A stretch of 11,613 nt of DNA from assembly GCA_964352715.1 (NCBI GenBank), contig CAYGSU010000093.1:1-11613 (forward strand), read 5' to 3'. Below are positions 7,134 to 11,613 of this stretch, piece after piece. The translations under genes were made by a program, and so were the position numbers. This DNA is from JAVKBW01 sp964352715. Its GTDB lineage: Bacteria; Pseudomonadota; Alphaproteobacteria; UBA8366; Aestuariispiraceae. The notes under the pieces were generated by a model. That model was not told the DNA's origin. It was given only the letters and a program-made list of their open reading frames with translations, and did no database searches. Position 1 is the first letter of the stretch. Each line of letters begins with the position of its first letter.

Positions 7134-7658
7134 ATGACACAACCTGCCCACCCGGAACATGCGGAAACCGGCCCGCGCGTGTATTTCGATGCCGAGCTGC
7201 GACCCTACCGGTCGCTCGGCCCGACCGGATTCACAATCGTGATGGCGTCGATAGCGCTGGGCGGCTTCACCATCGGCCTGGCGTTTTTTCTGGCCGGGGC
7301 CTGGCCGGTCGCCGGATTCTGCGGGCTGGAAGTGCTGCTGATTTACGGCGCGTTCAAGCTGAATTTCAGAAGCGCGCGGCGGCGCGAGCTGGTGCGGCTG
7401 ACCGATGACGGGCTGGATGTGCTGCAGATCGACCCGGCGGGCCGGCAGCGCCGCCACCATCTGGAACCGACCTGGCTGTCGATCGATCTCGACGATCCGC
7501 CGAAGCATGAAAGCCAGCTTGTAATCCGCAGCCGGGCGGAACGGATCACCATCGGCGGCTTTCTGTTGCCGGCGGAACGGGCGCAGATCGCGGATGCCTT
7601 GCGGCAGGCGCTGACCGATTACCGTGCGCCGAACCATCTGAAGCCGGACCCGGCCTGA
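7134..7658 (+). CDS. DUF2244 family membrane protein
   Basis: 174 residues from the ATG at 7134. Two membrane helices lie at about 34-53 and 59-76, preceded by YFDAELRPYRSLGPTGF (17-33) and containing the AWPVAGFCGLEV turn (56-67), then a soluble C-terminal half with basic YGAFKLNFRSARRREL at 71-86. This arrangement is characteristic of DUF2244, described as an integral membrane family of unknown function found mainly in proteobacteria. The frame stays open upstream into the N gap, but the family start falls at this Met. A weak AAGG is only 1 nt from the ATG and a TACACT box lies 7 nt before it, so the mRNA may have little or no leader. It diverges from the presumed nth gene and its stop is three bases from that of the AraC-type gene. 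Confidence 0.85.
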   Translation: MTQPAHPEHAETGPRVYFDAELRPYRSLGPTGFTIVMASIALGGFTIGLAFFLAGAWPVAGFCGLEVLLIYGAFKLNFRSARRRELVRLTDDGLDVLQIDPAGRQRRHHLEPTWLSIDLDDPPKHESQLVIRSRAERITIGGFLLPAERAQIADALRQALTDYRAPNHLKPDPA

Positions 7659-7661
7659 CGC

Positions 7662-8474
7662 CTACCCTTGCTTCGCCAGAAACGACCGCCATTGCCCCGG
7701 CGACAGACCGTAGGCCTTTCTGAACTGCCGGGTCATGTGGCTCTGATCCGCAAAGCCGGCGGCGGCCGCCGCATCGGCCAGCGGCGATCCGGCTTCAATT
7801 GCCTGTTTTGCCCGTTCCAGCCGCCGCGTCAGGACATAGCGAGACGGCGCAATGCCGAAGGCCTGCCGGAACGACCGGCACAGGGTAAACCGGTCGATAT
7901 CGAACAGGGTCTCAATCGCGCGCAGCGAAAGGGTGCCGGTGATATCTTCGGCCAGCGCCTGGCGGATGCGGTCAATTTTTCCGAAGTCTAGTGTTCGCGA
8001 TGGGCGGCTTTGGCCATCACCATGCCGGCGCAGCGCGTCGGAAATGGCGGTCTGCGCTTCGGCCAGATCGAACGGCGTGCCGCCGGCATCGAGAAACAGA
8101 TCGACCGCCCGCGCCAGTTCCGGCGATTTCACGACACCGCCATCGATATACGGCAGCGGCTCGCCTTGGCGGTTGCGCAGCACGAGACCCGGCGGCAGGT
8201 AAACCGCCCGATAGGCGTATCCTGACTCCGTACCCGGTCTGCCGTCGTGCAACTCGTCGGGATGCAGCACGAAGACATCGCCCGGCAGCGCGACGCGCTC
8301 TTCGCCGCGATAGCGGAATCGCTGCACCCCGGTCTTCGTGTAGCCGATCGTGTAGGTGTCATGCCGGTGCGGCGAATAGGCGTGGCTGTTGAACATGGCA
8401 TCAACGGCATCAATGCCGCCAAAGGCTGACCGGGGACGGATTTCGTTTCTGTTGGTTCGGATCAGGGTTGGCAC
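7662..8474 (-). CDS. AraC family transcriptional regulator
   Basis: 270 residues. The N-terminal cupin-type sensor domain (about 15-115) shows the pattern of a histidine-rich strand SHAYSPHRHDTYTIG (30-44), LPGDVFVLHPDELHDG (63-78) and IDGG (110-113). The C-terminal AraC/XylS DNA-binding domain (about 167-266) has two helix-turn-helix units. The first is at about 183-204 and the second at 232-254, containing AAAAAGFADQSHMTRQFRKA followed by GLSPGQW. The start is a GTG at 8474, because the sensor domain begins soon after and no ATG occurs before Met27; there is no clear Shine-Dalgarno. It diverges from a LysE-type exporter with 58 nt between starts. Regulators of this type paired with LysE genes usually activate the exporter in response to its substrate; that is an inference here. 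Confidence 0.9.
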   Translation of the reverse strand: MPTLIRTNRNEIRPRSAFGGIDAVDAMFNSHAYSPHRHDTYTIGYTKTGVQRFRYRGEERVALPGDVFVLHPDELHDGRPGTESGYAYRAVYLPPGLVLRNRQGEPLPYIDGGVVKSPELARAVDLFLDAGGTPFDLAEAQTAISDALRRHGDGQSRPSRTLDFGKIDRIRQALAEDITGTLSLRAIETLFDIDRFTLCRSFRQAFGIAPSRYVLTRRLERAKQAIEAGSPLADAAAAAGFADQSHMTRQFRKAYGLSPGQWRSFLAKQG

Positions 8475-8499
8475 AATCGTTCAAGACCGACGCTAAGAG

Positions 8500-8516
8500 G
8501 ACAGGCTAGACAGGCT
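8500..8516. repeat. Tandem 8-bp direct repeat between araC-type and lysE-type genes
   Basis: GACAGGCT occurs at 8500-8507 and again at 8509-8516, a perfect direct repeat with a 9-bp period. It lies 17-33 nt before the exporter ATG and 26-42 nt upstream of the regulator GTG. AraC-family proteins often bind direct repeats, but typically with a period near 21 bp, so this may be a half-site pair or coincidence. Confidence 0.4.
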
Positions 8517-8532
8517 GCCGGGAGCCTCGACG

Positions 8533-9141
8533 ATGATAACAGATATTCTCGCTTTATGGGCAGCGGCGATTCCCCTGATGGGAAGCCCTGGACCTGCCAC
8601 GCTCAGCCTGGCCGGTATTGGTGCTGCCTACGGGTTTCGCGCCGGGGCGGGGTATCTTGCCGGCATCGTCATCGGCACGGTCAGCGTGCTGCTGCTGATT
8701 GCAACCGGCATGACCGGGTTGATCCTCGGCGTTCCCGTTCTGGTGCAGGTGATTTCGGTGCTGGCGCTCTTCTACATCCTGTATCTTGCCTATAAAATCG
8801 CTACCGCGCCGCCGCTGGGCGAGGCGCAGACGGCGCAGGAAGCCCCCCGGTTCATGGCGGGGTATCTGCTGGCGCTGGCCAATCCGAAAGCCTATGCGGC
8901 CATCGGCGCGGTCTATGCCTCGGTCACTATCGGCGGTGACGCCTGGACGGATGCCGGCATCAAGATTCCGGCGCTGGCGATCCTGATCGTGGCGATCAAT
9001 TCGGTCTGGCTGTCGCTGGGGGCGTCGATTTCCGGCCTGCTGCGCAACCGCCGGACGGCACGGCTGGTGAATGCCGTGTTCGCGATCAGCCTGCTGGCCT
9101 CGGTCGCACTGGCGATCCACGGCATGGTGGATTTTCCGTAA
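8533..9141 (+). CDS. LysE family exporter (second copy)
   Basis: 202 residues with about six membrane segments. Hallmarks are SPGPA (18-22) at the end of TM1, a Gly-rich GAAYGFRAGAGYLAGIVIG stretch (30-48), LYLAYKI (83-89) and LANPKAY (115-121). The start has a GGGAG Shine-Dalgarno (8520-8524) eight bases ahead. The sequence differs clearly from the exporter at 915-1553, so it is not a recent duplicate and the substrates may differ. Divergent pairing with the AraC-type regulator suggests inducible export of an amino acid or similar metabolite. It is convergent with dapB, ten bases separating the stops. Proximity to a lysine-pathway gene is suggestive but not evidence of lysine export, since the two are transcribed toward each other. 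Confidence 0.9.
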   Translation: MITDILALWAAAIPLMGSPGPATLSLAGIGAAYGFRAGAGYLAGIVIGTVSVLLLIATGMTGLILGVPVLVQVISVLALFYILYLAYKIATAPPLGEAQTAQEAPRFMAGYLLALANPKAYAAIGAVYASVTIGGDAWTDAGIKIPALAILIVAINSVWLSLGASISGLLRNRRTARLVNAVFAISLLASVALAIHGMVDFP

Positions 9142-9151
9142 GGAAACGCCC

Positions 9152-10000
9152 TCAGGCGTTCAGGCCCAGCACGTCGCGCATCGAATAGACGGCGGGCGCC
9201 CGGCCCCGCGCCCACAGGGCGGCACGCACCGCACCGGCGGCGAAAACCTTGCGGCTCGACGCCTTGTGGCCCAGTTCGATCCGTTCGCCTTCCGCCGCGA
9301 AGATCACCGTGTGGTCGCCGACGACATCGCCGCCGCGCAGGGTGGCGTAGCCGATTTCACCCCGCGGTCGGGCGCCGACCCTGCCGTCGCGCACTGCCTG
9401 TTTGACGTCGTCATGCTCGACCGCCCGCCCTCTGGCGGCGGCGCGGCCCAGCCCCAGAGCGGTGCCGGACGGGGCGTCGACCTTGTGGCGATGATGCATT
9501 TCCAGCACTTCGATATCATAGTCGTCGCCCAGAATGGACGCGACCCTTTCGGTCATCGCCATCAGCAGGGTTACGCCGACACTCATGTTCGGCGCATAGA
9601 CGACCGGCACATGCCGGGCCGCCAGATCAAGCGCTTCTTCATGTTCCGGGCCGAGGCCGGTGGTGCCGATAATATGGGCCGCGCCGGCCTGGGCGCACAG
9701 CCGCGCATGGTCGACGGTGGCTTCCGGTGTGGTGAAATCGATCACCGCATCCGCCCTTGCGATGGCGGCGGCGGCATCGTCGACAATGGCGACATCCAGC
9801 GCCGCGATTCCGGCCTGAACGCCGGCATCAAGGCCTATCGCGTCCGACCCTGGCCGTTCGACCGCGCCGGAAAGCCGGCAGCCCTCCGTTGCGAAAATCT
9901 CCGCGATCAGCATGCGTCCCATGCGCCCGCCCGCGCCGACAACGACGATGTTGCAGGCTTCGTGCGGCAGGCGGCTTTCCGTATTGTGCGGTTCAACCAT
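9152..10000 (-). CDS. dapB: 4-hydroxy-tetrahydrodipicolinate reductase
   Basis: 282 residues. DapB reduces 4-hydroxy-tetrahydrodipicolinate with NAD(P)H in the diaminopimelate/lysine pathway, which supplies peptidoglycan and protein synthesis in the cytoplasm. The Rossmann dinucleotide loop GAGGRMG is at 22-28, DFTTPEATVDH at 88-98, GTTG at 112-115 and APNMSVGV at 136-143. The substrate-binding/catalytic signature EMHHRHKVDAPSGTAL is at 167-182. By comparison with the E. coli enzyme, His169 and Lys173 match the catalytic His159 and Lys163. The N-terminus is about ten residues longer than in E. coli; no better start lies between the ATG at 10000 and the Rossmann loop. All key motifs are intact. 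It lies 78 nt downstream of a same-strand DMT transporter and may be cotranscribed with it or use its own promoter. Confidence 0.97.
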   Translation of the reverse strand: MVEPHNTESRLPHEACNIVVVGAGGRMGRMLIAEIFATEGCRLSGAVERPGSDAIGLDAGVQAGIAALDVAIVDDAAAAIARADAVIDFTTPEATVDHARLCAQAGAAHIIGTTGLGPEHEEALDLAARHVPVVYAPNMSVGVTLLMAMTERVASILGDDYDIEVLEMHHRHKVDAPSGTALGLGRAAARGRAVEHDDVKQAVRDGRVGARPRGEIGYATLRGGDVVGDHTVIFAAEGERIELGHKASSRKVFAAGAVRAALWARGRAPAVYSMRDVLGLNA

Positions 10001-10078
10001 GATATGTGCGGCCCCGGTGGTATCGAATTCAAGAACCCTGCTTAGCCCGATGATCGGCCGCCGACAAGGCCGGGGAAG

Positions 10079-10990
10079 CTATCGCCTAAGGGCGACCAGC
10101 GCGCCGGCGCCGAAGATCAGCCCCATGCCCAACGCGGTCAGACCGTCCGGCGTTTCGCCGAAAAACAGGAAACCCCAGAGGGCGGCGAAGGCAAGGTAGG
10201 AATAATCGAACACCCCGACGACCGAGGCCGGGCCGATCTGATAGGCGAGCGCCGCGCCGAAACTGCCGACAATGATCGCCAGCGACAGAATGGCGGCGGC
10301 GGACCAGGTCTCCATCGTCAGCGGGGTCCAGGGCCCGAGCAGATAAACAAGGTCCAGTTGTTCCGCCAGTCCGTCCGGCATCAGCAGCAGGCCGGCGCTG
10401 ACGATCCCGCCGACGATCAGGAAAGAAATGTTGAGCGCCAGCGCCAGGGTCAGCGGGTGGTCGGCGCGGCATTTGGTGCCGGTCAGGATCATTGCGCCGG
10501 CATACAGCATGGCAGAGACCAGCGGCAGAACGGCGTAGAAGGTCAGACCGGCGGCGTCAGGACGCAACACCAGCAACACGCCACCGAATCCCAAAGCCAC
10601 AGCGGCCCAGCCCGACCGGCCGACGCGTTCCTTCACGAACACGGCGGCGAACAGCACGATGAAGATCGGGATCGTGTAGAAGGCGGCGGCCGCCACCGCG
10701 AAATCGACCTGCGACAGCGACAGATAATAGGCGACCCACATCGCCGCCAGCATCAGGCTGCGTACCGTTGCCCAGAACAACTGGCGGGGAATGATCGTCG
10801 CCCGCCTGATCAGGAAAAACACCGCCGCCATCAGCAGCGGGACAGAGAAAACCGACCGCATCACGAACAGCTGCCACAGCGAGAAGTCGGCGCTGGTCTG
10901 CTTGATCAGGGCGTCGCCCAGCGACAGGCCGAAAACCGCGCAGACAATCGCCCCGATCGCCAGCAACGGATGATGCGTCGGTTTGTTCAT
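10079..10990 (-). CDS. EamA/DMT family transporter
   Basis: 303 residues with about ten membrane helices arranged as two EamA repeats (about 10-142 and 153-300). The first repeat shows the family pattern FVMRSVFSVPLL (42-53), AFYTIPIFIVLFAAVFVKERV (102-122) and GFGGVLLVLRP (134-144). The second ends with the matching FDYSYLAFAALWGFLFFGE region (258-276) and a closing Gly-rich helix. DMT carriers export or import metabolites such as amino acids or nucleosides; the substrate is not predictable here. The ATG at 10990 lies 12 nt after the stop of another DMT gene on the same strand, through an AT-rich junction with no Shine-Dalgarno, so the two are likely cotranscribed. dapB follows 78 nt downstream. 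Confidence 0.88.
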   Translation of the reverse strand: MNKPTHHPLLAIGAIVCAVFGLSLGDALIKQTSADFSLWQLFVMRSVFSVPLLMAAVFFLIRRATIIPRQLFWATVRSLMLAAMWVAYYLSLSQVDFAVAAAAFYTIPIFIVLFAAVFVKERVGRSGWAAVALGFGGVLLVLRPDAAGLTFYAVLPLVSAMLYAGAMILTGTKCRADHPLTLALALNISFLIVGGIVSAGLLLMPDGLAEQLDLVYLLGPWTPLTMETWSAAAILSLAIIVGSFGAALAYQIGPASVVGVFDYSYLAFAALWGFLFFGETPDGLTALGMGLIFGAGALVALRR

Positions 10991-11002
10991 GTTTTGTTTG
11001 TA

Positions 11003-11613
11003 TTATGTTTTTCGGTCGGGCTCAAGCACCGGCGTTGGCACAGGCGCCGGCGGTTGCTTGTCGACCGGCTTCACAAGAAAGGTCCCGCACAGCACCAGAC
11101 CGATCGACAGGGCGAGCGGCAGCGAGGGTTCCTCGGCCAGAATGAAGATGCCGCCGATAACCCCCGCCGGGGCCACGACATAGGCGACCTGGCTGGCGAA
11201 AACCGTTCCGGCCTTGTCGATCAGGTAGATGAACGTGGCGTAACAGCCGACATGCAGGGCGGCAATCGCCGCCAGGGAAAGTTCGGCGATGCCCCAGTCG
11301 GAGGCAATGTAAAAACCGTTGTCGATTGTCATCGTAACCGGTGTCAGCATGATAAGAGCCGCCGCCGTCATGCCCCATAATGCCGTGATGGGGTCGACAT
11401 CCGGCGGCCGGGTCTTGGCGATGTACACGGTTTCCAGCGCATAGCTGATGACGACGCCAAAACACATGATAAGCCACAATGTGTCTTCCGGCCTCACCAC
11501 GCCGACATCCGGCCCGACCAGCACCAGCATGCCGATGGCGCCCAGGCCGATGCCAAGAAAGCGTTTCAGGTTCGCGATCTCCAGCTTGAACAGGATCGCC
11601 AGAAGCGTGGTGG
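11003..11613 (-). CDS. EamA/DMT family transporter (5' end cut by window edge)
   Basis: The frame runs open from the window edge to a TAA at 11003-11005, giving about 203 readable residues, the C-terminal two thirds of a typical 300-residue DMT carrier. The first visible residues, TTLLAILFKLEIANLKRFLG, are the end of the first EamA repeat (the 'LLA-LFK-E----R--G' segment). A second repeat with helices follows, including YIAKTRPPDVDPITALWGM and the closing IFILAEEPSLPLALSIGLVL. The tail from VDKQPPAPVPTP on is Pro-rich, cytoplasmic and unusual for the family. It is tandem with the next EamA gene but the two differ markedly in sequence. Some small DMT proteins work as paired subunits, but at full length each of these should work alone or as a homodimer. 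Confidence 0.85.
   Translation of the reverse strand, partial: TTLLAILFKLEIANLKRFLGIGLGAIGMLVLVGPDVGVVRPEDTLWLIMCFGVVISYALETVYIAKTRPPDVDPITALWGMTAAALIMLTPVTMTIDNGFYIASDWGIAELSLAAIAALHVGCYATFIYLIDKAGTVFASQVAYVVAPAGVIGGIFILAEEPSLPLALSIGLVLCGTFLVKPVDKQPPAPVPTPVLEPDRKT

Noticed and set aside
915..9141. The two LysE-type genes as a recent duplication
   Set aside because: Both carry the family motifs but the sequences between motifs differ nearly everywhere; they are separate members of a large family.
9071..10045. 324-codon plus-strand open frame opposite dapB
   Set aside because: It overlaps the complete dapB on the other strand, where all catalytic motifs are intact; the translation looks like an antisense artefact.
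10018..10078. Possible terminator between the DMT gene and dapB
   Set aside because: GGCC-rich inverted segments exist near 10052-10074, but there is no T-run on the minus strand after the stem, so termination is not supported.
10358..11380. 340-codon plus-strand open frame across both DMT genes
   Set aside because: It spans two real minus-strand genes and their junction and its product is Gln/Arg/His-rich without domains.
1..11613. CRISPR array, integrated element, tRNA or rRNA gene
   Set aside because: No spaced repeat series, transposase, integrase, terminal inverted repeats or recognisable structural RNA was seen in either strand; intergenic space is mostly under 100 nt.

Overview
The window looks like a chromosomal stretch from an alphaproteobacterium. 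Supporting signs are the high-GC coding sequence with G/C-rich third codon positions, a Suv3-like helicase next to a small S4-domain RNA-binding gene, an alphaproteobacterial-type DUF2244 gene divergent from what looks like the start of endonuclease III, and DapB. No rRNA, tRNA, transposase, integrase, phage gene or CRISPR array is visible. Genes are packed tightly and the only non-coding stretch over 100 nt is 1554-1710. The 100 N at 6897-6996 mark an assembly gap, so this is probably a draft or metagenome-derived scaffold.

Left part (1-1553): on the minus strand a YkvA/DUF1232 membrane protein is followed by a DUF3429 membrane protein that is cut by the window edge. A LysE/RhtB-type exporter diverges from them and ends at a clear rho-independent terminator (1583-1608).

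Centre-left (1650-5204): a plus-strand operon encodes a Suv3-like DExH RNA helicase, an Hsp15-like S4 RNA-binding protein and a TerB-like helical protein. The last two overlap by ATGA. A candidate promoter with an inverted repeat precedes the helicase. The first two genes suggest RNA or ribosome maintenance; TerB's role here is not known. This is the most coherent functional unit in the window.

Centre (5209-7658): an Atg22/UMF1-type MFS transporter lies on the minus strand, diverging from a YbjQ-family gene that runs into the N gap. On the far side of the gap the first 15 codons of a minus-strand gene resemble endonuclease III. A DUF2244 membrane protein diverges from it.

Right part (7662-11613): an AraC-type regulator diverges from a second LysE-type exporter, a common regulator/target arrangement. 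Next come dapB (lysine/diaminopimelate synthesis) and two tandem EamA/DMT-type transporters, all on the minus strand, the outermost cut by the window edge.

Five of the fourteen genes are predicted small-molecule transporters (two LysE, two DMT, one MFS). I found no clearly undescribed system. The best targets for follow-up are the helicase/S4/TerB operon, the hidden sequence in the N gap, the possible 5' frame problem of the S4 gene, and the short repeats in the divergent promoter regions.
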